A stretch of 64,000 nt of DNA from Oceanicola granulosus HTCC2516 (GCF_000153305.1 NZ_CH724107.1:2139117-2203116); one strand, 5' to 3'. Shown: positions 9,284 to 17,931, counted from the stretch's first letter. Translations and numbers: made by a program. The notes: generated by a model from the letters alone, not told the origin.

Positions 9284-10315
9284 TCAATGCGCCTTGCGGT
9301 TGAAGTCGCGCCAGGTGCGGATCAGCACCGGGGTCAGCAGGATCACGACGCCGAGGATGGTCATCATCGAGGTCGCCCCGGCCGAGCCGTAGAGCGGATT
9401 GCCGCTCTCGCGCAGGTCGTTGAAGATGATCCAGCTGAGCGACGTGGCGTGGGCCTGGCTCTGGAAGCTGACGATCGGCTCGAAGACCCGGAAGTTGTCC
9501 ATCAGCAGCATCAGCGAGACGAAGGTCAGCAGCGGCACGAGGTGCGGGACGGTGACGTAGCGCATGCTCTGCCACTTGGACGCGCCGTCGATCTTGGCCG
9601 CCTCGAGCGTGTCCCTGGGCACGGTCTGCAGCCCGGCGTAGAAGACGATGAAGCTGAAGGGCAGCGTGTGCCAGACGCCGTAGGTCATCAGCATGATCCA
9701 GGTGAGCGTCGGCGAGGCCTTGAGGCTGAGTGAAGGATCGCCCGTCAGCCGCTGCAGGGTGGCGCCGATGATGCCGTCGCCGTCGACCATCCAGAACAGG
9801 ATCAACGAGCCGACGAGGGGCGTGACGAGGAAGGGCAAGAGGGAGACGAAGATCGTCGGCCCCTTGAGCAGCTTCGGCAGGTTGTTGACCCCCACCGCCA
9901 CGGCGAGGCCCAGCACCAGCACCAGCGGCGTGACCACGGCGGTATAGGTCAGGGTGAAGGTCAGCGCCTTGTAGAAGGGCAGATCGAAGACCCGGCGCAG
10001 GAAGGCGCCCGTGTCCTCGGTGGTGCGCCAGGCCTCGGCGATCTCGTCGAAGGCGAGGTGGGCGCGATTGGTATAGGTGGCAAAGCCGTTGAAGCGGCCC
10101 AGCGGCTGGGCCTCGCGCAGGGCGGCGGAGGCCTCCAGGTCGACCTCGGTGGTCTGCTCGCAGCCGAAGGGGCCGCAGCTTTCGGAGACGACGAGCACCT
10201 GCTCGTGCTCGATGTGCAGCGACTGGATGAAGACCGAGACGATCGGCAGCGCGATGAACAGGACCATGGCGGACAGGGTCGGCAGGATGAACCAGAAGAA
10301 GGTGCGGTTTTTCAT
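9284..10315 (-). CDS. carbohydrate-type ABC transporter permease (MalF-like)
   Basis: This 343-residue permease has an N-terminal membrane helix (FFWFILPTLSAMVLFIALPI). A periplasmic stretch of about 90 residues follows, with two Cys (ESCGPFGCEQ), then a five-helix core. The EAA loop is LEAAKIDGASKWQSMRYVTVPHL. The periplasmic insertion between helices one and two is typical of MalF-type subunits; the nearby Cys pair within it could form a disulfide. It lies 102 bases after the binding-protein gene, separated by a strong stem-loop, so its expression is probably lower than that of the binding protein. Confidence 0.92.
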   Translation of the reverse strand: MKNRTFFWFILPTLSAMVLFIALPIVSVFIQSLHIEHEQVLVVSESCGPFGCEQTTEVDLEASAALREAQPLGRFNGFATYTNRAHLAFDEIAEAWRTTEDTGAFLRRVFDLPFYKALTFTLTYTAVVTPLVLVLGLAVAVGVNNLPKLLKGPTIFVSLLPFLVTPLVGSLILFWMVDGDGIIGATLQRLTGDPSLSLKASPTLTWIMLMTYGVWHTLPFSFIVFYAGLQTVPRDTLEAAKIDGASKWQSMRYVTVPHLVPLLTFVSLMLLMDNFRVFEPIVSFQSQAHATSLSWIIFNDLRESGNPLYGSAGATSMMTILGVVILLTPVLIRTWRDFNRKAH

Positions 10316-10382
10316 GCGACACGTGCTCCGATGCCTGGGGTGGAAAAGGCCCGGCCCGCGGGTCGGGTCTTTTCGGGGGAGG

Positions 10383-10409
10383 AGGCGCGCCGGTCAGGCC
10401 GGCGCGCCT
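10383..10409 (-). promoter_or_regulatory. intercistronic stem-loop between binding protein and permease
   Basis: An 11-bp perfect stem (AGGCGCGCCGG pairing with CCGGCGCGCCT) with a 5-nt loop follows the stop of the solute-binding protein gene. In ABC import operons such hairpins protect the binding-protein mRNA or partly stop transcription, giving excess binding protein over permease. On the reading strand no run of T follows, so full termination is unlikely. Confidence 0.6.
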
Positions 10410-10417
10410 TTCGGTGG

Positions 10418-11674
10418 TTACTGCAGGAAGCCGGCTTCCTTGGCGGCGTCGCGGTAGGCCGCCTCGACGTCGGCGAGGGCCTGCTCGGCGCTCTCCTCGC
10501 CCTTGAGGAAGCCGACCAGCTCGTTGCCGAGGGCGGTGTGCATGATGCCGATCTGCGGGATCATCGGGTAGGGCTTGGCCCCGCCCTGCGCGGTGGCCGA
10601 GACACCCGCCGCCGCCGGCCCGGGCTCGAAGCCGTCGAGCAGCCAGACCGCGTCGTCGTTGTTGGCCTGCACCATCTCCGAGGTCAGCCCGGAGACCAGC
10701 GCGGCGAAGGTCGCCTCGGCTTCCTCGTCGCTGACGTTCTTGGCAATGGTGATGCCGTCCCACCAGAGCGTCGCGCCCGGCACGCCGCCCGGCTCCACCG
10801 AGGGCGCGGCCGCCAGCACGGTGTTCTCGGTCACCTCGGAAGTCGAGCCCTCGTCATCGAGGATCGCCGAGCCGCGCGAGCCCCACATGATACCGAGCGC
10901 CGCCTGCCCCGCCTCCCAGAGAGCCTGGGTCTCGTTGGAGGCTTGGGTCAGGTGGTCGGGGTGGGCGTATTCCACCAGCCGCGCCATGGTCTCCAGCGCG
11001 GCGATGCCGGCCTCGGAGTTGACGGTCGGCTCGGCGGTGCCGGGCTCGAAGAACTCGCCACCGTGGGCAAGGAAGAACAGGTTGAAGGTCTCGCCCACGT
11101 TCCAGCCGGTCTGCATGTTCATCACCAGCGGGTGCTCCATGATGCCGGCGGCGCGGATCTTTTCGGCAGCGTCGACGAGCTCGTCGAAGGTGGCGGGAAT
11201 GCCCTCCACCCCGGCTTCCTCGAGGATGTCCTCGCGCACGAAGAGGTGCTGGGAGTTGGCCATGAAGGCCACGGCCATGGTGTTGCCGCCGATCTTGATC
11301 AGCAGGTTCGGCTGGATGTTGTCGCCGTACTTCTCGACCAGGTCATCAAGGGGACGCACCAGCCCGTCGTTCATCAGCTGGGTCAGGGTGGCGTTGGCGA
11401 CGATGACGGAGGTGTATTCCGCCGGGTCGGGGGTCAGCGCCGCGTTCATGATCTGGCGCGCCTCGGTGGTGTGGTTGCGGGTGAACTCGGCAGCCTGCCC
11501 GGCGCAGTTCTCCTCGGCGGCATCGACCACCGCGTGGATCGCCGGGAAGTCCGAGGCGAGGATGCGGATCGATTGCCCTTCGGGGCCGCAGTCGGGCCCG
11601 TGTGCCTCTGCGAAGGCGGCGGTGGACATCAGGCCGGCCATCAGGCCCGCGGCGGCGGTCGTTCTCAGAAACAT
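10418..11674 (-). CDS. ABC transporter extracellular solute-binding protein
   Basis: This 418-residue periplasmic binding protein of the MalE/UgpB class has signal peptide MFLRTTAAAGLMAGLMSTAAFA, with cleavage expected after AFA. The mature chain starts EAHGPDCGPEGQSIRILASD and has the class features: an N-lobe strand, NTEVTENT-like loops, and a C-terminal QALADVEAAYRDAAKEAGF helix. The start at 11674 is supported by GGGAGGAT just upstream. It captures the substrate of the cluster's importer. Three Cys-containing spots are visible, but no motif reveals the ligand. A LacI-type half-operator lies 32-43 bases upstream of the start. Confidence 0.9.
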   Translation of the reverse strand: MFLRTTAAAGLMAGLMSTAAFAEAHGPDCGPEGQSIRILASDFPAIHAVVDAAEENCAGQAAEFTRNHTTEARQIMNAALTPDPAEYTSVIVANATLTQLMNDGLVRPLDDLVEKYGDNIQPNLLIKIGGNTMAVAFMANSQHLFVREDILEEAGVEGIPATFDELVDAAEKIRAAGIMEHPLVMNMQTGWNVGETFNLFFLAHGGEFFEPGTAEPTVNSEAGIAALETMARLVEYAHPDHLTQASNETQALWEAGQAALGIMWGSRGSAILDDEGSTSEVTENTVLAAAPSVEPGGVPGATLWWDGITIAKNVSDEEAEATFAALVSGLTSEMVQANNDDAVWLLDGFEPGPAAAGVSATAQGGAKPYPMIPQIGIMHTALGNELVGFLKGEESAEQALADVEAAYRDAAKEAGFLQ

Positions 11675-11705
11675 GTTATCCTCCCTGTGTCTCTGTCGTT
11701 GAGGG

Positions 11706-11717
11706 ATGCGCTTGCAA
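11706..11717. promoter_or_regulatory. candidate LacI-family operator (half-match)
   Basis: The 12-mer ATGCGCTTGCAA is identical to the right part of the palindrome at 12848-12859. It lies 32-43 bases upstream of the binding-protein start. Only one half-site is well conserved, so binding would be weaker. The basis is sequence identity and LacI-family operator habits; no experiment is implied. Confidence 0.4.
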
Positions 11718-11761
11718 CCGCGCACCCTTGGTATCCCCGGCCTCCCCCGGGGTATGCGCTG

Positions 11762-12811
11762 TCAGGCCGCGATCCGCTGGCCGGTCTGTCCGTCGAACAG
11801 GTGACAATGGTCTGGCGGAACCTCGATCGAGACCATGTCGTCGATCTCTGCCCGGAAGGTCTTGTCGGCCCGGACGCTGACCAGCGCCCCGCCGATGCGG
11901 ACGGTGACCATGGTGGCGTCGCCCAGAAGCTCCAGCGTGTAGATCGGCGCCTCGATCTGGCCGCCGCTCTCGACCACCCGGGCGTCCTCGGCCCGGAACC
12001 CCAGCGTGACCTTGCCCGAGGGCGCCGGAAGCCCCTCGATCCGGGTGCGCGGCGCGCTGAAGCTGCCGCCGGCCATCTCGCCCTCGATCAGGTTCATCGC
12101 CGGCGAGCCGATGAAGCTGGCGACGAAGGTATTGGCCGGGTTGTCGTAGATCTCCGTCGGGCTGCCGACCTGCTGCACCACGCCCTTTTCCATCACCACC
12201 ACCCGGTCGGCGAGGGTCATCGCCTCGATCTGGTCGTGGGTGACGTAGATCGTGGTGACTTTCAGCTCGTGGGAGAGGTTCTTGATCTGCGCGCGGGTGG
12301 ACACCCGCAGCTTCGCGTCGAGGTTCGACAGCGGCTCGTCCATGAGGAAAACGTTGGGCTCCCGCACGATGGCGCGGGCCAGCGCCACGCGCTGCCGCTG
12401 ACCGCCCGAGAGCTCGGCGGGGCGGCGATGCAGGAACTCGTCGAGCTCCACCATCGCACTGGCGCGGCGGACCTTCTCGTCATGTGTCGACGGGTCGACA
12501 CCCCGCACCTTCAGCGGAAAGCGGATGTTCTCGTAGACGTTGAGGTTGGGGTAGAGCGCGTAGCTCTGGAACACCATCGCCACATCGCGGTCCTTGGGCT
12601 CCAGCTGGTTGACCTTGCGGTCGCCGATCCAGATCTCGCCGTCCGAGGGGTCCTCCAGCCCCGCGATCATCCGCATCGTCGTCGTCTTGCCGCAGCCCGA
12701 CGGGCCCAGCAGCACGAGAAACTCCCGATCCGCGATCCTCAGGTCGAAGTCGTCGACACCGACGAAGCCGCCCCATCGCTTGCAGACATTGCGCAGTTGT
12801 ATCTCGGCCAT
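11762..12811 (-). CDS. ABC transporter ATP-binding protein (MalK/UgpC type)
   Basis: This 349-residue ATPase has Walker A GPSGCGKTT (about residue 38), Q-loop VFQSYALYPN, signature LSGGQRQRVALARAI (about 135), Walker B VFLMDEPLSNLD and switch His in VTHDQIEAM. Residues beyond about 235 form the MalK-type regulatory OB/TOBE region (APSGKVTLGFRAEDARV). It energises the two MalFG-type permeases. The start at 12811 (MAEIQLRNV) fits family length. It is the first gene of the leftward operon, with a LacI-type palindrome just upstream and a divergent LysR gene beyond it. Confidence 0.93.
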   Translation of the reverse strand: MAEIQLRNVCKRWGGFVGVDDFDLRIADREFLVLLGPSGCGKTTTMRMIAGLEDPSDGEIWIGDRKVNQLEPKDRDVAMVFQSYALYPNLNVYENIRFPLKVRGVDPSTHDEKVRRASAMVELDEFLHRRPAELSGGQRQRVALARAIVREPNVFLMDEPLSNLDAKLRVSTRAQIKNLSHELKVTTIYVTHDQIEAMTLADRVVVMEKGVVQQVGSPTEIYDNPANTFVASFIGSPAMNLIEGEMAGGSFSAPRTRIEGLPAPSGKVTLGFRAEDARVVESGGQIEAPIYTLELLGDATMVTVRIGGALVSVRADKTFRAEIDDMVSIEVPPDHCHLFDGQTGQRIAA

Positions 12812-12843
12812 GCGGTGCCTCCCACGGTGCGGACCCTCGCGCC

Positions 12844-12859
12844 TTGCATGCGCTTGCAA
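12844..12859. promoter_or_regulatory. candidate LacI-family operator
   Basis: TTGCATGCGCTTGCAA is a 16-bp near-perfect palindrome (one mismatched position per half) with the central CG typical of LacI/GalR operators. It sits 33-48 bases upstream of the first gene of the leftward operon, which encodes a LacI-family protein. Repression of the operon through this site is the simple reading. Confidence 0.6.
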
Positions 12860-12877
12860 GGAGGCTAGACGAAGCAG

Positions 12878-12892
12878 ATTATTCGAGATAAT
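12878..12892. promoter_or_regulatory. candidate LysR-type (T-N11-A) box
   Basis: ATTATTCGAGATAAT is a dyad (ATTAT-N5-ATAAT) containing the T-N11-A core of LysR-regulator binding sites. It lies 12-26 bases upstream of the LysR gene start, in the divergent promoter region, where these regulators usually bind. Confidence 0.5.
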
Positions 12893-12903
12893 GAAATCGT
12901 TCT

Positions 12904-13833
12904 ATGACAGATATAAGCCACGTTAATCTGCGCCTGATCGATACGACGGTGCTGTTGATCTTTCTCAGCCTCATGCGGCATCGCAAGGCGACGGAGGTGG
13001 CGCGCGAAATGGGACTGACCCAACCCGCCGTCAGCCACGCGTTGAAGCGCCTGCGCACGCTCTACGAGGATCCGCTCTTTCTGCGCCGGGCGCACGGGCT
13101 CGAGCCGACGGCGCTGGCGCATGAGCTCGAGCCCAAGATCCGCCGGATCGTGCGGCTGCTGTCCCAGACGCTCGAAAATCCCGATCAGTTCGATCCGGCC
13201 TCAACCGCCACCGACCTCAGGATCGGCGCCTTCGACTACGAGCTGACGACTGTCATTCCGAAACTCGCCGCCGAAATGCGCACCCTCAGCCCCAGCATCA
13301 ACGTCCACGCCTACCCGCTGGTCTATACCGAGGCGCTCGACGCCCTCGTTCATGGCCGGCTCGACCTCGCCATCGGATATTTCGACATCCCGCTCAGGAG
13401 CGAGGCCACCTTCGTCGTCGAGGACCTCTATTCGGAGCGCTACGTCCTCGCCGGGCGGCGCGGACACCCCCTGCTGTCCGACAACCCGACGCTCGAGGAG
13501 ATGGCACAGGCGGACCACCTGCTCGTCTCGCCCCACGGGTTGATCCGCAACCGCGTCGACGAGGCCTTGCGGATGCAGGGATACCAGCGGAACATCCGCA
13601 CTGTCGTTCCATCGCTCTTCGCGGCGCTCTCGATCATCGAGAACTCGGAGCTCGTCATGACGCTTCCCGAGCGGGTCGCGGTCGGGAACTGGCAGCCGTT
13701 CGACATCGTCCACAAGCCCCTGCCGATCGACGTGGGCGATTTCCAGTTGCAAGCCGTCCGACACGCTCGCGACGCCAACAGCCCGCTCCACGCCTGGCTC
13801 CTCGAAAACCTGCGCCGGATCGTGTCCTCCTAG
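12904..13833 (+). CDS. LysR-family transcriptional regulator
   Basis: This 309-residue regulator has a winged HTH at residues 10-65 (LLIFLSLMRHRKATEVAREM, then GLTQPAVSHALKRLRTLYED). A periplasmic-binding-protein-like effector domain covers about 95-300, in the style of the NodD/LinR/DntR subgroup (DLRIGAFDYELTTVIPKLAAEM). It is transcribed divergently from the transport/catabolic operon across a 92-base gap, the classic LysR arrangement, with a T-N11-A dyad directly before its start. It probably activates the operon, the downstream SnoaL gene, or both, alongside the LacI repressor. Confidence 0.93.
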   Translation: MTDISHVNLRLIDTTVLLIFLSLMRHRKATEVAREMGLTQPAVSHALKRLRTLYEDPLFLRRAHGLEPTALAHELEPKIRRIVRLLSQTLENPDQFDPASTATDLRIGAFDYELTTVIPKLAAEMRTLSPSINVHAYPLVYTEALDALVHGRLDLAIGYFDIPLRSEATFVVEDLYSERYVLAGRRGHPLLSDNPTLEEMAQADHLLVSPHGLIRNRVDEALRMQGYQRNIRTVVPSLFAALSIIENSELVMTLPERVAVGNWQPFDIVHKPLPIDVGDFQLQAVRHARDANSPLHAWLLENLRRIVSS

Positions 13834-13956
13834 GGGGGCGAACCCGCGCCGACGCGTGCCCGGCCGGAGCCTCATGAGACCGGCATTCTCGGCATAAAGG
13901 CTGGACATGCGAGGGCCGGATAGAAAAATGCGCTTAAAGCGAAACGGGGTGGAGCC

Positions 13957-14958
13957 GTGACTTTCCAGGCAGAAAAGCAAGTCGTTCTAGACCTTTACGC
14001 CGCACTCGACAGCGCCCCAGTGGATCGAATCGGATCGATCCTGGCCAAGGCGATGACGCCCGACGCCGTCTGGCGCGGGTTCCATCCCTTTAACAAACTC
14101 ACCGGCCCGGAGGCGGTGGCGGAGCGCTTCTGGGGACCTCTCCGCCAGTCGCTCACCCGGATGCAGCGGCGGCAGGACATCTTCTTTGCCGGCCGCAACG
14201 AGATCGACGGATTCGCGAGCACCTGGGTCGTCTCCATGGGCCACCTGATGGGCCTCTTCGACCGGCCCTGGCTGGGCATCCCGCCGACCGGCAAGATGGC
14301 CTTTCTGCGCTACAGCGAGTTCAACCGGATCGAAGATGGCCGGATCGCCGAGACCGCGATGTACTTCGACATCCCGCACCTGATGATGCAGGCCGGACTG
14401 AACCCCTTTCCGCCGCAGACCGCTGCGCATCTGGTCCAGCCCGGCCCGCTGACCCACGAAGGACTGCTCTTCGATGATGCTCCCGAGGCCGAAGGGGCGG
14501 CCACGCGCGCCGCGATCAACGCCATGATCGGCGATCTCGGCACCTGGCGATCGGGCCTGTCGCTGGAAGAGGAACTCGCCCGGACCTGGGCCGACGACAT
14601 GATCTGGTGGGGCCCCGCCGGCATCGGAGCGACCTACACGATCGAACGCTACGCCAAGCAGCACTCCGGCCCGTTCCGCGCGGCCTTCACCGACCGCTCC
14701 AAGACCCGCCACCTCGCCCGCCTCGCCGAGGGCCACTACGGCGGCTTCTTCGGCTGGCCCAATTTCACTGCCCGCCACAAGGGCGGCTTCATGGGAATGC
14801 CCGGCTCGGACACACCCGGAGAGATGCGGGTGATCGACATCTACCGCCGCGATGGCGACAAGCTGGCCGAAAACTGGATCTTCATCGACCTGCTGCACTT
14901 CTGGAAGACCCAGGGTGTCGATATTCTGGAGCGCACGGTGAGGATTGCCGGCGCCTGA
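13957..14958 (+). CDS. SnoaL/NTF2-fold two-domain protein
   Basis: This 333-residue protein starts at GTG 13957, preceded by GGTGGAG. Its two SnoaL-like modules closely parallel the 354-residue paralogue of the leftward operon. Module one ends IPPTGKMAFLRYSEFNRIED, then YFDIPHLMMQAGLNPF; module two has WWGPAGIGATYTIERYAKQH and MRVIDIYRRDGDKLAENW. The spacer between modules (VQPGPLTHEGLL) also matches (IPGPMTLDGI in the paralogue). It follows the LysR gene by 123 bases. An ATGCGCTT octamer at 13928, also part of the LacI-type sites, hints at shared control. Function unknown. Confidence 0.8.
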   Translation: MTFQAEKQVVLDLYAALDSAPVDRIGSILAKAMTPDAVWRGFHPFNKLTGPEAVAERFWGPLRQSLTRMQRRQDIFFAGRNEIDGFASTWVVSMGHLMGLFDRPWLGIPPTGKMAFLRYSEFNRIEDGRIAETAMYFDIPHLMMQAGLNPFPPQTAAHLVQPGPLTHEGLLFDDAPEAEGAATRAAINAMIGDLGTWRSGLSLEEELARTWADDMIWWGPAGIGATYTIERYAKQHSGPFRAAFTDRSKTRHLARLAEGHYGGFFGWPNFTARHKGGFMGMPGSDTPGEMRVIDIYRRDGDKLAENWIFIDLLHFWKTQGVDILERTVRIAGA

Positions 14959-15025
14959 GCCCCCGTGCCACCCTCACGGAAAGACGCGGCCCGGGATCCG
15001 GAAGCAACAAGTTCGGATGAAGCAG

Positions 15026-15101
15026 TGGTGAGCCGTGCAGGATTCGAACCTGCGACCCACTGATTAAAAGTCAGTTGCTCTACCAACTGAGCTAACGGCC
15101 C
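15026..15101 (-). tRNA. tRNA-Lys (TTT anticodon)
   Basis: A 76-nt tRNA with encoded CCA end. Acceptor arms GGGCCGT and ACGGCTC pair, with one G-T wobble. The D arm includes AGCTCAGTTGG, the anticodon loop is CTTTTAA (TTT, lysine), and the T arm is GTTCGAATC-like. Its 3' end faces the catabolic cluster on the left, whose base composition differs from the core genes on the right. Confidence 0.97.
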
Positions 15102-15195
15102 ACGAGGGGTGTCTCTAAGAAAGAGCCCGCAGGCGGTCAACCCCGGAATCTCGGTGCCGCTGGATTCCCTCGGGGCGCTCTTCTATATGGCGCCC

Positions 15196-16008
15196 ATGAG
15201 CACCCCCGCCCCCTCTCGCCTGCCGTTCATGAAGATGCACGGGCTCGGCAACGACTTCGTCGTCCTCGACCGGCGCGACGGGCACGCCATGCCCGGCGCG
15301 GACGTCATCCGGGCGATGGCCGACCGGCGGCGCGGGGTGGGGTACGACCAGCTCGCGGTGATCGAGGGCGCGGCGGACGCCGATGCCCGGCTGACCTTCT
15401 GGAACTCCGACGGCTCCCAATCGGCCGCCTGCGGCAACGCCACGCGCTGCATCGCGGCGCACCTGATGGACGAGACGGGGCGCGACGACCTCGCCCTCGT
15501 CACCGCCCGCGGCCGGCTCGCCGCCGAACGGCACGGCGGGGTGGTCGCGGTCAACATGGGCGCGCCCTCGACCGACTGGCAGGGCGTGCCGCTCGCGCGC
15601 GAGGTCGATACGCTGCACCTGCCCATCCCGGGCGACCCCGTCGCCACCGGCATGGGCAACCCGCACTGCACCTTCTTCGTCGAGGATGCCGAATCGGTGG
15701 ACCTCGCCAGCTTCGGCGCCGAGCACGAGCATCATCCGCTGTTCCCCGAGCGCACCAACGTGCAGCTCGCGCAGGTGCTCGACCGCGCCCGCATCCGCAT
15801 GCGCGTCTGGGAGCGCGGCGTGGGCATCACCGAGGCCTCGGGCTCCTCCTCCTGCGCCACCGCCGTCGCCGCCGCGCGGCGCGGGCTGACGGAGCGGCGG
15901 GTGACGGTGCTGCTCGACGGCGGCGAACTCGAGATCGACTGGCGCGACGACGGCGTCTGGATGGCCGGGCCGACGGCGCACGTGTTCGACGGGGTCTGGC
16001 ATGGCTGA
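15196..16008 (+). CDS. dapF: diaminopimelate epimerase
   Basis: This 270-residue cytoplasmic enzyme interconverts LL- and meso-diaminopimelate in lysine and peptidoglycan synthesis. The family start [15 protein letters not shown] is clear. The two catalytic Cys sit in AACGNATRC (about residue 77) and GSSSCATAV (about 220), and [10 protein letters not shown] lies between. ATG 15196 gives the usual short N-terminus; ATG 15187 would add three residues. Its end overlaps mtaB by eight bases, a linkage also seen in other Rhodobacteraceae as I recall. A CTATAT stretch lies just before the start. Confidence 0.96.
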   Translation: MSTPAPSRLPFMKMHGLGNDFVVLDRRDGHAMPGADVIRAMADRRRGVGYDQLAVIEGAADADARLTFWNSDGSQSAACGNATRCIAAHLMDETGRDDLALVTARGRLAAERHGGVVAVNMGAPSTDWQGVPLAREVDTLHLPIPGDPVATGMGNPHCTFFVEDAESVDLASFGAEHEHHPLFPERTNVQLAQVLDRARIRMRVWERGVGITEASGSSSCATAVAAARRGLTERRVTVLLDGGELEIDWRDDGVWMAGPTAHVFDGVWHG

Positions 16009-17257
16009 CGCACCGCGCTTCACCACCATGGGCTGCCGCCTCAACGCCTACGAGACGGAGGCGATGAAGGCGCTGGCCGAGCAGGCCGGGCTCTCCGACG
16101 CGCTCGTCGTCAATACCTGCGCCGTCACCGCCGAGGCCGTGCGCAAGGCGAAGAAGGAGATCCGCCGCCTGCGCCGCGAGAACCCGGAGGCACCGCTCAT
16201 CGTCACCGGCTGCGCCGCGCAGACCGAGCCCGAGACCTTCGCCGCCATGCCCGAGGTGACGCGCATCATCGGCAACACCGAGAAGATGCAGCCCGAGACC
16301 TGGGCCGCGATGGCGCCCGACCTGATCGGCGAGACGGAGCGGGTCGCGGTCGACGACATCATGTCCGTCACCGAGACGGCCGGCCACCTGATCGACGGCT
16401 TCGGCACCCGCTCGCGCGCCTACGTGCAGGTCCAGAACGGCTGCGACCACCGCTGCACCTTCTGCATCATCCCCTTCGGACGCGGCAATTCCCGCTCCGT
16501 CCCGGCCGGCGTGGTGGTCGAGCAGATCAAGCGGCTGGTGGACCGGGGCTACAACGAGGTCGTGCTCACCGGGGTCGACCTCACCTCCTGGGGCGGCGAC
16601 CTGCCCGCGCAGCCGCGGCTCGGCGATCTCGTGATGCGGATCCTGCGCCTCGTGCCCGACCTGCCGCGCCTGCGGATCTCGTCGATCGATTCGATCGAGG
16701 CCGACGACAACCTGATGCTCGCCATCGCCACCGAGCCGCGCCTGATGCCGCACCTGCATCTCAGCCTGCAGCACGGCGACGACCTGATCCTCAAGCGCAT
16801 GAAGCGCCGTCACCTGCGCGACGACGCGATCCGCTTCACCGAGGAGGCGCGGCGGCTGCGCCCCGACATGACCTTCGGCGCCGACATCATCGCGGGCTTC
16901 CCGACCGAGACGGAGGCCCATTTCGCCAACTCGCTGCGGCTGGTGGAGGAGTGCGACCTGACCTGGCTGCACGTCTTCCCCTACTCGCCCCGCGCCGGCA
17001 CCCCCGCCGCCCGAATGCCCGCCGTCCCCGGCCCCGCCATCCGCGAGCGCGCCGCCCGCCTGCGCGCCGCCGGCGCGGCGCGGGTCGCCGCCCACCTCGC
17101 CGCCCAGGTCGGCCGCGCGCACAGCGTGCTGATGGAGAGCCCCCGCATGGGCCGCACCGAGCAGTTCACCGAGGTCGCCTTCGCCGCCGACCAGCCCGAA
17201 ACCGCCATCGTCCCCGCCACCATCCGCGCCGTCACCGGAACCCGCCTCGCCGCGTAG
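16001..17257 (+). CDS. mtaB: tRNA t6A37 methylthiotransferase MtaB
   Basis: This 418-residue radical-SAM methylthiotransferase converts t6A to ms2t6A at position 37 of tRNAs decoding ANN codons, including tRNA-Lys. The N-terminal UPF0004 domain has [20 protein letters not shown] and TGCAAQ (cluster Cys). The radical-SAM CxxxCxxC is in [13 protein letters not shown] (about residue 145). A TRAM-like tail follows ([20 protein letters not shown]). GCRLN and overall size favour MtaB over MiaB or RimO. Confidence 0.93.
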   Translation: MADAPRFTTMGCRLNAYETEAMKALAEQAGLSDALVVNTCAVTAEAVRKAKKEIRRLRRENPEAPLIVTGCAAQTEPETFAAMPEVTRIIGNTEKMQPETWAAMAPDLIGETERVAVDDIMSVTETAGHLIDGFGTRSRAYVQVQNGCDHRCTFCIIPFGRGNSRSVPAGVVVEQIKRLVDRGYNEVVLTGVDLTSWGGDLPAQPRLGDLVMRILRLVPDLPRLRISSIDSIEADDNLMLAIATEPRLMPHLHLSLQHGDDLILKRMKRRHLRDDAIRFTEEARRLRPDMTFGADIIAGFPTETEAHFANSLRLVEECDLTWLHVFPYSPRAGTPAARMPAVPGPAIRERAARLRAAGAARVAAHLAAQVGRAHSVLMESPRMGRTEQFTEVAFAADQPETAIVPATIRAVTGTRLAA

Positions 17258-17328
17258 GGTGCGCATTCATCGCGCACCCCCCGCTCACCGCCCCTCAACA
17301 TCGACCCAAGCCAGCCCGGAGCCCGCCC

Positions 17329-17931
17329 ATGCAGCTCGTCATGTCCGCCGCCTCGCCCTTCGTGCGCACCGTCCGCGTCCTCGCCCGCGAGGCCGGGCTG
17401 GCGGAGCGGATCGAGGAGGTGCCCGTCGCCACCACGCCCCTCGCCTCCGCGCCCGAGGCACTCGCCGCCAACCCGCTGGGCAAGATCCCGGCGCTGGTGC
17501 GCCCCGACGGGCCGACGCTCTACGACAGCCGCGTCATCTGCCGCTACCTCGACGCCCAGGCGCGCGACGGCTTTTACCCAAAGCGGCGGCTCTGGGAGGT
17601 GCTGACCCTCGAGGCGACGGCGCACGGCGTGATGGAGGCGGCGGTGCTGATGATCTACGAGGCCCGGCTCAAGGGCGAGGAGGGCAAGAGCGCCGACTGG
17701 ATCGCCGCCCAGTGGCAGAAGGTCGCCCGCGCGCTCGACGCGCTCGAGGGCCGCTGGATGAGCCACCTCTCCGGCCCGCTCGACGTGGCGCAGATCGCCA
17801 CCGCCGTCGCGCTCGACTACCTCGACTTCCGCCACGGCGGCCGCGACTGGCGCGAGGGCCGCCCCGCCCTCGCCGCCTGGCACGCCCGCTTCGCGGCGCG
17901 CCCGGCGATGGTCGAGACGAAACCCGCCTAG
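17329..17931 (+). CDS. glutathione S-transferase family protein
   Basis: This 200-residue GST-like protein has an N-terminal thioredoxin-fold domain (MSAASPFVRTVRVLAREAGL; cis-Pro region LGKIPALV; the ESR-like YDSRVICRYLD glutathione contact) and an all-helical C-terminal domain from about residue 85. The Ser of SAASPFVR is the likely glutathione-activating residue. Substrate unknown. It lies 71 bases after mtaB, and its stop overlaps that of the convergent outer-membrane protein gene by four bases. Confidence 0.88.
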   Translation: MQLVMSAASPFVRTVRVLAREAGLAERIEEVPVATTPLASAPEALAANPLGKIPALVRPDGPTLYDSRVICRYLDAQARDGFYPKRRLWEVLTLEATAHGVMEAAVLMIYEARLKGEEGKSADWIAAQWQKVARALDALEGRWMSHLSGPLDVAQIATAVALDYLDFRHGGRDWREGRPALAAWHARFAARPAMVETKPA

